Source: Criblamydia sequanensis CRIB-18
GTDB taxonomy: Bacteria; Chlamydiota; Chlamydiia; Chlamydiales; Criblamydiaceae
Assembly (NCBI RefSeq): GCF_000750955.1
Contig: NZ_CCEJ010000005.1
Coordinates: 124,001 to 188,000, forward strand
Direction of reading: 5' to 3'
Length of the DNA stretch: 64,000 bases
The notes under the pieces were generated by a model. The model did no database searches. It worked only from the letters and a program-made list of their open reading frames with translations, and had not been told where the DNA came from. Shown in pieces: positions 27,068-35,435 of the stretch; the stretch's first letter is position 1, and every line of letters begins with the position of its first letter. The translations under genes and the position numbers were made by a program.

Positions 27068-27466
27068 ATGTCAATACCCCCATGGCTAGTTTTATTTCTA
27101 GCCATCTCATTTTCTGCACAAGCCGTTTTTTCAGCCGAAGACAATTTAAGCCGCTATTATGAAATTGCAGAACAAACTTGCTTTGACATAGGTGATATCC
27201 GAAGGGAAATGGATCGCGTTAACCGTGAGATTCTAAAACTTATGACAGAAAGAACGGCTTATGTAAAAAGAGCCGGCGATTTAAAGTCTCAAACAACAAA
27301 AATTGCAGATGATCGTGGAAGAGTCAAAGATCAGGAAAGGAAGATTATCGATTTATCTTTGGAGCTTGAGCTGCCCTTAGAGATAAGCTTGCCTACTTTT
27401 CGAGAGCTTATGGAAACTTCCATCAAGTTTCAACAAAGACACATCGACGAGCTTCTTTCACAATAG
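27068..27466 (+). CDS. Exported chorismate mutase (AroQ type)
   Basis: This 132-aa protein has a clear signal peptide (MSIPPWLVLFLAISFSAQAVFSA) and an all-helical AroQ mutase: IRREMDRVNREILKLMTERTAYVKRAGDLK (residues 44-73) supplies the expected Arg45, Arg62 and Lys73, DRGRVKDQE lies near 82-90, and FQQRHIDE lies in the last helix. It converts chorismate to prephenate. Secreted chorismate mutases are known from pathogens (the *AroQ class of Mycobacterium and gamma-proteobacteria). It starts 9 nt after osmC, giving an operon. An exported form in a chlamydia-like genome suggests action outside the cell, but this is inference. Confidence 0.87.
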   Translation: MSIPPWLVLFLAISFSAQAVFSAEDNLSRYYEIAEQTCFDIGDIRREMDRVNREILKLMTERTAYVKRAGDLKSQTTKIADDRGRVKDQERKIIDLSLELELPLEISLPTFRELMETSIKFQQRHIDELLSQ

Positions 27467-27476
27467 AATTATGCCC

Positions 27477-28766
27477 TCACAATTTGACGAGAGTGTTTAA
27501 ATCCCAAACATATTCGGAATGCTTGGAAAAGCCGATGATTTGGGAATTCAATTTTTTTAAAGATAAGATACAGTCATTAAAAACAGTCTTCTTGGAAACT
27601 CTTTTTCGGGTTAACAAATTATAAACGGTGAGGTTGCAGCTTTTAATCTCCCCTTTATGAAAGTTCTCTTTTTGAACTAAACTGACAAGCACGTATTGAC
27701 GAACCTTAGTTAAGCAACTAACAAAACCGGGAATTTGAATTATTCCCATATTTTTTAAATAATTCTTTATTTTAAAGATTTTGATTTCTGAGTTAAAGAA
27801 AGGGGCTATTGTATTTTTATCCGGAAAAAAAATTTCCTTATTAACTACATGGGAGATAATAAGAACGCTGCCAAAAATTTCGGCAGACACAGGAAAATGT
27901 TTAGAGAAATAGTTCAAATCTAACTTAATCTCATGAATTACTTTTGAAGATTTTTTTAAATCCCATAAACTTAAAAATTCCTCATCAAAGGAAACGATTT
28001 TCGTACGATATGAAAACAGTTGCCATATAGGGGCTATTCGCTTAGTTGCGACGCTAGCAATCACCTTATTTAATTTTAAATCGACACTATAAATCAGTCC
28101 ATTATTGGTCCCGGCAATCAAGTACTTTTGATTATAGGCAAGACTGCATATACCCTTTAGATCTTTAATTCTATCAATCGGTTTTAATCGTTTCGAGCTA
28201 AAAAGATAAACTCGTCCATAAGACTCGGAAGCTGCTATAAATTTTCCGCATTTAACAACCGTCTGAATATTTGTAGCATCTTCAGAAGCGCTTTCTTGAG
28301 ATATTTTTGTAGAAGGAGCCGCGAACTTTACATTATTTTTATTTTGAAGAAAGATTCTTTGTTGAGGGCTATCTTTTAAAACTACCACACCAATAAGTTT
28401 TTTCTTATTTGTGATTGAAATACGACTTGGTTCTATAAACTTGAATGGTAACTCTTTTTTTATAGGATCAATAGTAAAAGCTGCTCTAATTCTTAACCGC
28501 AAAAAATAATTCTCTTTAGAAAATTGATGGTTTTTAGAGAGTTTTAGGGAGGGAAAATCTCTTTTGGATCTTTCCTGCCAAAGAGCGGAACTTAACCATG
28601 ACCAGGATCTTGAAACGGAGCTTGCGGCAAGAAGCTCCAGGGACCCTAACCTATAAAAAATTTGGAGAAGCAATTCAATTGGAAGGGCCATTAAAGGATC
28701 GCAAGTTTGGGAAACCACCAAGGTATTTGCAGATGAGAATTCCTTTTGCTTTACTAAAGATGCCAT
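27477..28766 (-). CDS. F-box protein with beta-propeller-like repeats (paralog 1)
   Basis: This 429-aa protein has an F-box near residues 26-70 (DPLMALPIELLLQIFYRLGSLELLAAS), followed by a region of beta-strand repeats ending in TRKRVSKKTVFNDCILSL and SEYVWDLNTLVKL, as in WD40/quinoprotein-like propellers. F-box proteins bind Skp1 of the SCF ubiquitin ligase, while the propeller picks a substrate, so this is a candidate eukaryotic-like effector. The start ATG overlaps the stop of the next upstream F-box gene by 13 nt, so the three are one operon. No secretion signal of the Sec type is visible. Confidence 0.83.
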   Translation of the reverse strand: MASLVKQKEFSSANTLVVSQTCDPLMALPIELLLQIFYRLGSLELLAASSVSRSWSWLSSALWQERSKRDFPSLKLSKNHQFSKENYFLRLRIRAAFTIDPIKKELPFKFIEPSRISITNKKKLIGVVVLKDSPQQRIFLQNKNNVKFAAPSTKISQESASEDATNIQTVVKCGKFIAASESYGRVYLFSSKRLKPIDRIKDLKGICSLAYNQKYLIAGTNNGLIYSVDLKLNKVIASVATKRIAPIWQLFSYRTKIVSFDEEFLSLWDLKKSSKVIHEIKLDLNYFSKHFPVSAEIFGSVLIISHVVNKEIFFPDKNTIAPFFNSEIKIFKIKNYLKNMGIIQIPGFVSCLTKVRQYVLVSLVQKENFHKGEIKSCNLTVYNLLTRKRVSKKTVFNDCILSLKKLNSQIIGFSKHSEYVWDLNTLVKL

Positions 28767-30046
28767 ACAAATTTAACATTTCTTGAAAAACCAACCAATC
28801 GACTTCCCATTCTGTTCAGGGCAATCAAACATCGGTCTAATTTTTTTTTATAAATAAACTTTTTATTTCTAAGATTAACAATTGAGATTAAACAGCCTTT
28901 GTCGTCCCAAAGCGAGTGATAATTTTGCTTTTTAAGAATGCTCACTACCAAAAAATTATTAATTAACTCCAAACAGGTGACAAAACCCGAAAAAGAAAAT
29001 TCTTTTTTTATGGAAAAATTTTCCAGAGAATATATAACCACCCTGGATTCATACTTAAACTTATGCCTCTCCTCTTCAGATGACAAGACAAAAGCTTTTG
29101 AAATAACAGCTGTTATGATCACATTCCCGACAATTTTACAAATAGATGAAAAATGTTTGTAGCAAGAGGGATTGCCTTTTATGGTTCTTAAAAGAGTGAG
29201 GTTAACATCCCAAACTTTAATCCACTGCTCAGAATCTACGGTAATAATTTTATCCTCATAGAGAAATAGGTGCGTAAGTTTGACTTTTTCTTCCGTTACA
29301 AGACACTCTCTTTCTATTTTTAATTCTTTATAATCAATAATAAAGACAGACCCTCTACTTGTGCCTGCATAGATTTTTTCTTTTGCACAGTCCAAACAAA
29401 TTATCTTATCTTTCAAGCCTTCTATCTCTTTAACAAAGTAGAGGTTATTCTTTAGATAAAGATAGATTTTAGAGTAAGCGCCCACCATGATCATATCTTT
29501 ATAGACATTCAAAGATTCAATATCGGTCGGGTCATAATTTTGAATGTTGTCTTTTAGAAAAATTAGCGTTGAAACTTTAGGAATTTTATAAAAGGGTTTT
29601 TCCAAATCAAATTCATCTCCATAGACGAATTGATCCTGTCGATCTTGCCCAACCCTTACGACCCCTAATATTTTCCCAAGAGGGGTGACAAAAGGTCCCT
29701 TTCTTTGCATTTTAAAAACAAACGGAAGTTCTGTCTTTTCCGGTGGGCACGAAAGAGCTTTTTTTGGATTTAAGCAAAAAAATTTTTTCTTCGAAGGTTC
29801 ATATCCAACGCTTTTGGATAGAGTTAGCGGAAATTCTTTTTGACTAAGAATCCTCCAAAGAAGACTGCCCGAGCTTAAAACTTTCCACGAATGAGAAACT
29901 AAACCGGTACTTAATAAATCTTTAAGGCTTAGCTTAAGAAAAATTTGGAGCTGCAGTTCAAGGGGAATGGCTGAGATAAAGTCTTCACTTAAATTCTGGT
30001 CGTTATTTTCTCTTTGCAGAAGGCTTATCGAATCAACTTTTTCCAT
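28754..30046 (-). CDS. F-box protein with beta-propeller-like repeats (paralog 2)
   Basis: This 430-aa protein has the same layout as its neighbours: an F-box near residues 26-72 (FISAIPLELQLQIFLKLSLKDLL), then SHSWKVL, a linker and a propeller-like C-terminal part ending RNVKFVWHL. The similarity of the F-box region and the C-terminal VWxL to the paralogs at 27477 and 30063 shows tandem duplication. It ends within the start of the next gene. Confidence 0.83.
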   Translation of the reverse strand: MEKVDSISLLQRENNDQNLSEDFISAIPLELQLQIFLKLSLKDLLSTGLVSHSWKVLSSGSLLWRILSQKEFPLTLSKSVGYEPSKKKFFCLNPKKALSCPPEKTELPFVFKMQRKGPFVTPLGKILGVVRVGQDRQDQFVYGDEFDLEKPFYKIPKVSTLIFLKDNIQNYDPTDIESLNVYKDMIMVGAYSKIYLYLKNNLYFVKEIEGLKDKIICLDCAKEKIYAGTSRGSVFIIDYKELKIERECLVTEEKVKLTHLFLYEDKIITVDSEQWIKVWDVNLTLLRTIKGNPSCYKHFSSICKIVGNVIITAVISKAFVLSSEEERHKFKYESRVVIYSLENFSIKKEFSFSGFVTCLELINNFLVVSILKKQNYHSLWDDKGCLISIVNLRNKKFIYKKKLDRCLIALNRMGSRLVGFSRNVKFVWHL

Positions 30047-30062
30047 TGAAAGTATCAGTTTT

Positions 30063-31361
30063 TTATAAATCCCATGTGTAACTCAAACTATTTGTCAGAC
30101 CAATTAACTGCGACCCTACTTTTTTTAAGGCAATCAATGTGTTTTTTAAGGAAATTTTAAAAGCTATTTTTTCATTTTTTAAATCAAAGATAATGAGTTT
30201 ACCCCCTACATTTTCCCAGGAATCATAGTAATTTGCCTGCTTTACCATAAAAAAAACTAAATTATTATTAATAAATTCATAACAAGTAATAAAACCTAAA
30301 ATTTTGAATTCTTTCAAAATTTTTTTACTTTCTAGGGATCTAATTAAAATAAGGGATTTATAACTAAAGTTAATCGCGTCAGGTTTTCTATAAGAGCTTA
30401 TAATTGAGCTTGAAAAGAGCTTTTTATCAGAAATTGATAAAAGCTCAGGATAGCGAAGCGGACCTTTTTCTTTGAAACAACAGTCAGCTGTTTCAAGAAG
30501 GTTAAAAGATTTAGGATCCCAGACTTTTATCACTCGATTAAAATCATAGGTAATTACTTTATTTCCGTAGGCAAATACATGCGTAATAGACACTCTTGAG
30601 GCCTGTTGCTTTTTTATCACCTTTTTTAAATCGGTATCGATAAAAAAAATTTTTCCAGAATCATTCCCGGCAATAAGGTACTTCTCAGAGGATGCCAAGC
30701 AGGTCACTCTAGTTCCAAAATCATTTATTTTCGTATAAAACGCAAATGTCTCCTTATCAAAAATATGAATTGAAGAGTGCGTCGAAGCTATAATAAAATT
30801 TTTATGATAAATCAGGCTTTCTATATCGGTTGGGTTGTAGCAAAAAAAAGGGGGGTCATTGACAGAAAAAATGATATTCGTAGGTTCCTCTAATTTAAAA
30901 AAATTAGGGTTTGCAAGCTCTTTTACGCTTTCATAGAGAACTCTGTCTTGAAAATCGATTGGAAACTGAGCCACCCCAAGAACCTTGCCTTCTTCACTAA
31001 TAGATACGGGGTATTTATTCTTAAAAATAAAGGGAAGCGTTTGAATGACAGGTTCATGTTTTAAAGATAATAGAGCGTAAAAATTTAAATGGATCTCTTT
31101 TGAAAATAAATGATCTCGTCTGACAATCTCAAATGCCCTTGGAAATTCATTTTTACATTTGATTCTCCAAATCATTGCATCCTGTGTTATATCCCTCCAG
31201 GTTTTTGAAACTAAAGAGCCGGTAATTATTGATTTTACATCCATCATTATGAAAAGATGAAGTGCAATTTCAAAAGGAAGCAACGATACTATGTCCTTGT
31301 TTTCATAAGGGACATCTTCTTGATTTGAAATCCTATTATTTGACGCTTCTTCAACACTCAT
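30063..31361 (-). CDS. F-box protein with beta-propeller-like repeats (paralog 3)
   Basis: The frame opens with a TTG at 31382, but I prefer the ATG at 31361 (432 aa), which makes it the same length as its paralogs and begins 8 nt after the methyltransferase stop. The F-box is LLPFEIALHLFIMMDVKSIITGSLVSKTWRDI. The propeller part carries NDSGKIFFIDTDLKKVI and HVFAYGNKVITYDFNRVIKVWDP, good WD-like repeats. It is the first of three tandem genes read to the left, 16 nt before the next. Confidence 0.82.
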   Translation of the reverse strand: MSVEEASNNRISNQEDVPYENKDIVSLLPFEIALHLFIMMDVKSIITGSLVSKTWRDITQDAMIWRIKCKNEFPRAFEIVRRDHLFSKEIHLNFYALLSLKHEPVIQTLPFIFKNKYPVSISEEGKVLGVAQFPIDFQDRVLYESVKELANPNFFKLEEPTNIIFSVNDPPFFCYNPTDIESLIYHKNFIIASTHSSIHIFDKETFAFYTKINDFGTRVTCLASSEKYLIAGNDSGKIFFIDTDLKKVIKKQQASRVSITHVFAYGNKVITYDFNRVIKVWDPKSFNLLETADCCFKEKGPLRYPELLSISDKKLFSSSIISSYRKPDAINFSYKSLILIRSLESKKILKEFKILGFITCYEFINNNLVFFMVKQANYYDSWENVGGKLIIFDLKNEKIAFKISLKNTLIALKKVGSQLIGLTNSLSYTWDL

Positions 31362-31368
31362 AAAACGT

Positions 31369-31800
31369 TTATTTGGTTGCAATAGCTACCATACGCCTCG
31401 ATTGAGGGGTCAACCGCTGATCGTTAAAATCATCATAAAAGAAAATTTCTTTAAATCCGGCTTTTTCTAGCAAATCCCTAACTTCTGAAGGATTATAAAA
31501 ACGAACGCAATAATTTGAGACTTTTGTAATTTGATCTTTAAGCTCTAGAGCCCTCTTTTTTGCTAAATTTAAGAAGACAGTCGAGCTATCGATTCCGGTA
31601 ACCCTATGTCCCATTTGGCTTAAACGATTAGCATGCCTGCCATGGCCGCAAGCTAAATCCAATATTTGCTTAGGTTCATTTAAGTTCGTTTTTTGAGCTA
31701 AAAATTGAATTTCTCTTTGCAACCTCTCTTCAGTTAATAAAGGCTCATAAAAATAAAGATAATCCTCATCAAAGATCTCTTTGAAATCAAAATGGGCCAT
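31369..31800 (-). CDS. Methyltransferase with a large internal deletion
   Basis: This 143-aa frame has motif I of a SAM methyltransferase (LDLACGHGRHANRLSQMGHRVTGIDSS, about residues 46-72), then runs after ALELKDQI directly into YCVRFYNPSEVRDLLEKAGF and RRMVAIATK, the usual C-terminus of this family. The middle (motifs II to IV, about 100 residues) is missing without a stop. It is therefore an in-frame deletion derivative and probably inactive, or a degraded gene. It is translated just before the F-box operon, so it may only serve as a leader. Confidence 0.7.
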   Translation of the reverse strand: MAHFDFKEIFDEDYLYFYEPLLTEERLQREIQFLAQKTNLNEPKQILDLACGHGRHANRLSQMGHRVTGIDSSTVFLNLAKKRALELKDQITKVSNYCVRFYNPSEVRDLLEKAGFKEIFFYDDFNDQRLTPQSRRMVAIATK

Positions 31801-31851
31801 CTTTCCCTACAATTTGAGGTTTTTAAGAAATTAGAAAAATCTAATTTTGGA

Positions 31852-32502
31852 TTAGTTTCTTATACTTCTAATTCTTCGACTAATATTCCAAAGAAGCAAG
31901 ATGATAATCAATAAAGAAAAAAGTAAAAATCCGATGATTCCTGAAGCTATAAATATAATCGCAGAAAAAGGGTTGGGTGAATCTTTACCAAAATCGGAAA
32001 CGGTTCCGGTTAGTCCCTGAATCAATTTTATATTAGCTTCAATCGCTTTATTGCTCTCTTCAACCAACACCTTATTTTCCTTTAAAGCCCGGGATGTCGC
32101 ATGAATAAGTTCTGTATTTTCGATAATCGCTTCATTTGCATTAAAAAGACTTTGATTATTGGCATGAATGGCTTGATTACTTTCCTCAACAAGTCTTTTA
32201 TTCATCTGCAAAGATTCAGAAGTATTATTAAGAAGCTCTGTATTTTTAATAATCCCTTGGTTTGAATGAAGAAGGATATGATAGTTCTCAAGGATAGCTT
32301 GTGAGCTTTCTTCGACCACATTTCGGTTGTTTTCAATTGCCATGGCGCTTGAATTCACCGCATCTTGGTTAATATAGATGGACTCCGTGTTTTCCAAAAT
32401 GGCTGCTCTATTGCTTTTAATAGCCTCTGTTGTACTCCGCATTTCCTTAACGATTCCGCAAGAAACAAGACTCGCACAAAAAAATAATAGAGGGATTCGC
32501 AT
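31852..32502 (-). CDS. Lipoprotein with 42-residue coiled-coil repeat and C-terminal membrane segment
   Basis: This 216-aa protein begins MRIPLLFFCASLVSCG with a lipobox (LVSC, Cys15). Residues about 20-170 are a coiled coil in which VVEESSQAI, LVEESNQAI and LVEESNKAI recur exactly 42 residues apart, that is six heptads, with NTE and ENK between them. A hydrophobic segment at about 181-207 (AIIFIASGIIGFLLF, then IIILLLW) and RRIRSIRN end it. A lipid anchor at one end and a membrane helix at the other suggest that it bridges two membranes or loops back to one. AAAGG precedes the ATG. No family was recognised. Confidence 0.8.
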   Translation of the reverse strand: MRIPLLFFCASLVSCGIVKEMRSTTEAIKSNRAAILENTESIYINQDAVNSSAMAIENNRNVVEESSQAILENYHILLHSNQGIIKNTELLNNTSESLQMNKRLVEESNQAIHANNQSLFNANEAIIENTELIHATSRALKENKVLVEESNKAIEANIKLIQGLTGTVSDFGKDSPNPFSAIIFIASGIIGFLLFSLLIIILLLWNISRRIRSIRN

Positions 32503-32585
32503 AACAGCCTTTCATTTGGGACTATTTTGGAAAAGATTTAACAAATTAAAAATTTATTTACTACAATGATAAGGAAATTGAAGAA

Positions 32586-32618
32586 AGAGAACTTAACGTG
32601 ATTCAAGTTAAGTTCTCT
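32586..32618 (-). terminator. Terminator-like hairpin after the repeat surface protein
   Basis: AGAGAACTTAAC and GTTAAGTTCTCT form a perfect 12-bp stem around a 9-nt loop, 8 nt past the stop at 32626. Only a short T-rich stretch follows on the minus strand, so termination strength is uncertain. Confidence 0.55.
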
Positions 32619-32625
32619 AGAAAAA

Positions 32626-33303
32626 TTAGAAGCTGAAATTAAGGATGGGAAGGGCTTTAACAATTTGACGGTTGGTTTGAATATTGAGCAATCCAATTTG
32701 CACACCCTTTAAAGAATCGGTGTAGTTCACAAGTCCGAATTGCAAGCCTGTGACATCATGGGAAACATTTATTAAGCCAAGTTGAACCCCGGTCATTGCT
32801 CCGGCATAATTAAATGCCCCCGCTCCAAAACCGCAAAAAGCTTGATCCGTCACATTAATAAAACCGTCTTGAATCCCGACAAAATTACCCGCAACACGGT
32901 TGACAAGCGATCTTTGAAAACCTTTAAAATCACCTCTAACTACATTGAAAACACCCATTTGAACGCCTGAAAAATCACCGGTCACGTAGTTCACAAGGCC
33001 GCCTTCATAGCCTTTTACATCGCCATAGGTGACGTTTACTAAACCAAGATCAAGGCCGGTTACGCCTCTATTTTGTCCGTAAATTAAATTGAATCGCAAC
33101 CCTTCAACAGTAAATTCCTTTGGAGAAGTTTGGACAGGAGTAAATAAAGAGAGTTGGAAAGGAGTGGAGGGAGTAAAAGCCGGAATTTCTTCAAAAGGGC
33201 AACACTCTTCTTGAAAACATTCATTCATTTCATATTCATTAGCAGCAGCAAAATTGGTTGCACAAAAAAGGACAGTCGCAAGTAATGTATTAATATGTTT
33301 CAT
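32626..33303 (-). CDS. Repeat surface protein (LA_2272-like GLVN repeats)
   Basis: This 225-aa protein has a signal peptide (MKHINTLLATVLFCATNFAA). From about residue 70 it is built of short repeats of the form GxxxGLVNxxxGxxxGxxxGxxN (for example GLVNVTYGDVKGYEGGLVNYVTGD), repeated about eight times to the end at LPILNFSF. This pattern is known in LA_2272-type surface repeat proteins of several bacteria and would make a beta-solenoid. AGGTG precedes the ATG. A probable outer-surface protein; its ligand is unknown. Confidence 0.8.
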   Translation of the reverse strand: MKHINTLLATVLFCATNFAAANEYEMNECFQEECCPFEEIPAFTPSTPFQLSLFTPVQTSPKEFTVEGLRFNLIYGQNRGVTGLDLGLVNVTYGDVKGYEGGLVNYVTGDFSGVQMGVFNVVRGDFKGFQRSLVNRVAGNFVGIQDGFINVTDQAFCGFGAGAFNYAGAMTGVQLGLINVSHDVTGLQFGLVNYTDSLKGVQIGLLNIQTNRQIVKALPILNFSF

Positions 33304-33413
33304 TATTCACCTAAGTTTAGTTTTAGGATGAATATTGTTTCTTAACTAGATACAAAATGTCAATCTCAAATATTTTTTAAAATATCAAAAAAACTATAAA
33401 GTTATTTTATAAT

Positions 33414-33821
33414 ATGAAAAATAAAATTTACAATTATCCCATCCTCATTAAGGAAACCTATCTCGACCTTTACGGCCATGTGAATAATGCCACCTATTTA
33501 ACTCTTTTTGAGGAAGCGAGATGGGACTTTATCAATCGAAATGGTTATGGGTTTAATGAAATTAAAAAAACCGGGCTCGGACCTATTATTTTAGAGATTT
33601 CCATTCGCTATCTAAAAGAACTCAGATTAAGAGAGGAAATTATCATTCAGACGACTACCCTATCTTATGATAAAAAAATTGGTAAACTTGAGCAAAAAAT
33701 GATTCGAGGAAAAGAAGAATGCTGCATTGCAAGCTTTACTATCGGGCTTTTTAATTTGAAAGAGCGGAAGCTTGTCTTACCAACAAAAGAATGGCTTAAT
33801 GCCATCGGAATAGAGCCTTAA
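33414..33821 (+). CDS. Acyl-CoA thioesterase (4HBT hotdog, YbgC-like)
   Basis: This 135-aa protein has the DxxGHVNNATYLTLFEEAR signature (DLYGHVNN, with the catalytic Asp) of the 4-hydroxybenzoyl-CoA thioesterase/YbgC family. It should hydrolyse short acyl-CoA thioesters in the cytoplasm. It is convergent with the DtxR-like regulator, overlapping by 4 nt at their stop codons. Confidence 0.85.
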   Translation: MKNKIYNYPILIKETYLDLYGHVNNATYLTLFEEARWDFINRNGYGFNEIKKTGLGPIILEISIRYLKELRLREEIIIQTTTLSYDKKIGKLEQKMIRGKEECCIASFTIGLFNLKERKLVLPTKEWLNAIGIEP

Positions 33822-34243
33822 GATTTTTCTAAATATTTTTCTAAATGGGCTTGTAAAACTTTTTGCGTGGTTTCGCTGACATGATGTTCCATTCCCTCCA
33901 CATCTATTCTTGCGATTTCTTCAGGCACGCCTAAAGTCGTTAAATATTTAAAAAGAAAAAGGTGTCTCTTTCTTATGGAAGATGCTAAAGCTTCTCCTTC
34001 TTTTGTGAGTGTGATGCTACTACTCTCTTCAGAATTCAAAAGACCTTTTTTCTCAAGTCTTTTAAGGGTTCTTATAACAGTGACGTGAGAGACACCCATT
34101 TGCGAGGCAATATCGCAAACTCTTGCCTTATCGTTAACAGCGAGTAAATCTGAAATAATTTCCACATAGTCCTCAGCTATCTCAAAATCGTGATGGGCTC
34201 TTGTAGCAATAAAGGGTTCCGCCCGATCATACTTCTTCTTCAT
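33818..34243 (-). CDS. mntR: DtxR/MntR-family metal-dependent repressor
   Basis: This 141-aa protein has a winged helix at about residues 30-75 and the metal ligands of Mn-dependent MntR: Asp25/Glu28 (AEDYVE), His94 (RHLFLF) and Glu116/Glu119/His120 (DVEGMEHH). It should repress manganese or iron uptake genes when metal is bound. It overlaps the upstream membrane gene by 17 nt and is probably transcribed with it, behind a tandem palindrome (35341-35380). The metal identity is by homology only. Confidence 0.88.
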   Translation of the reverse strand: MKKKYDRAEPFIATRAHHDFEIAEDYVEIISDLLAVNDKARVCDIASQMGVSHVTVIRTLKRLEKKGLLNSEESSSITLTKEGEALASSIRKRHLFLFKYLTTLGVPEEIARIDVEGMEHHVSETTQKVLQAHLEKYLEKS

Positions 34244-35330
34244 AAAATTTATCTTTTTTTTCAGTCTTGATCACTTTAATGTTACAATCTCTTCTAAATT
34301 TGGTGAAATAACATTTATTGTTGGACGATTCCTCTTCCCACATTATTTCAAGATGTTTTTTTACATTTTTATCGGTAATTTTGATGTTTTTTGTTTCGTC
34401 TTCATAATTGCTTCTTAGATTGGCAAAATCCGCTTCATAAATAATGGACCAAAGATTTAGTAGAATGGCGAAAGCAATAAGTTCAAGAGCGTTAAAAGGC
34501 CACTCCCCAAAATGGCCGACATCCGTTAGAGATTCTCTATGATAGAAAAGCTCGGTGCCAAGGCCAATTTCCCCAACATAGGAGCAAAGTGCCGATATTA
34601 ATAAAAAAATAGGGACAGCAACGCCAATAACTAAGGACGTAGCCACTCTCCATCCGCCGCCTGATTGATAAAGAGCTTTTTCACCTTGATAGAAACGTGA
34701 AAAATATCTTTTTACACTGGTTTCTCTCTCTTCTCTTTTTTTTATTCTTATAAATACTTCTTCAAGTTTTCTATCGAAATAAAGACCACCCTTCTTTTTA
34801 GCTTTCATCTCCTTTGTTAAGTTAAGAACGACCAAACGGCGAGACGCTAAGCTTTTTGAAAAGAGACAAATGCCGCTATACTTTTTTAAATAATCATGGA
34901 TGGCTAAATAAAGTTTCTCGATAAATTTTGGATTGTTCCTGATTTTTTCCTCATTTTCTTTAATCCATTTTCTTGAAAGAGCCTCTATTCTTAAGTACTC
35001 CCCTTCATGCATTAACTGTTTGAAGAATTGATCAAGAGCCATTAAGGAAAGTAAGTTTAATGCGCTCCATCCTCCAATATCTCCAAAAGGACGCAAACGA
35101 ACCACCGGTGTTTCATCCTCAGCTATTTCTTTAAAAGATCGAATCACCCCTTCTCCGCAAAAAACGGCTACACCCCCTGCATAAACCGTTCCAAAAAAGG
35201 AAGCGATGGCCATGGCTAAAGAAAATAAGGGTCGTTCTTTCCCTAAAGCTGCCATAGAAAGGCAAAACCGAGAGGGAAAGTAACGGGCTTTTGTTTCAGA
35301 ATGAATAGTATCGATAAAGTTTGTGATCAT
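34227..35330 (-). CDS. Membrane protein of unknown function
   Basis: This 367-aa protein has several hydrophobic segments (near residues 35-58, about 230-255 and about 283-300) and a charged middle region. It has no recognised family. It sits directly behind the tandem palindrome and ahead of the MntR-type repressor, so it may be a metal-related transporter or accessory membrane protein under MntR control; this is inferred only from position. Confidence 0.6.
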   Translation of the reverse strand: MITNFIDTIHSETKARYFPSRFCLSMAALGKERPLFSLAMAIASFFGTVYAGGVAVFCGEGVIRSFKEIAEDETPVVRLRPFGDIGGWSALNLLSLMALDQFFKQLMHEGEYLRIEALSRKWIKENEEKIRNNPKFIEKLYLAIHDYLKKYSGICLFSKSLASRRLVVLNLTKEMKAKKKGGLYFDRKLEEVFIRIKKREERETSVKRYFSRFYQGEKALYQSGGGWRVATSLVIGVAVPIFLLISALCSYVGEIGLGTELFYHRESLTDVGHFGEWPFNALELIAFAILLNLWSIIYEADFANLRSNYEDETKNIKITDKNVKKHLEIMWEEESSNNKCYFTKFRRDCNIKVIKTEKKDKFYEEEV

Positions 35331-35340
35331 GGTTTCACCG

Positions 35341-35380
35341 TTTGTAGCTTATGCTACAAAACTTGTAGCTCATGCTACAA
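35341..35380. promoter_or_regulatory. Tandem palindromic operator (likely MntR/DtxR-type)
   Basis: TTGTAGC-TTAT-GCTACAA (35342-35359) and TTGTAGC-TCAT-GCTACAA (35363-35380) are two near-identical 18-bp palindromes exactly 21 bp apart, two turns of the helix. They lie just before the start of the 35330 gene, whose operon includes the DtxR/MntR regulator. Confidence 0.65.
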
Positions 35381-35435
35381 ATTAAAAACAAGAAAATCCT
35401 TACTACTTGATATGAAACTCCATTTTTAGAAGTCC

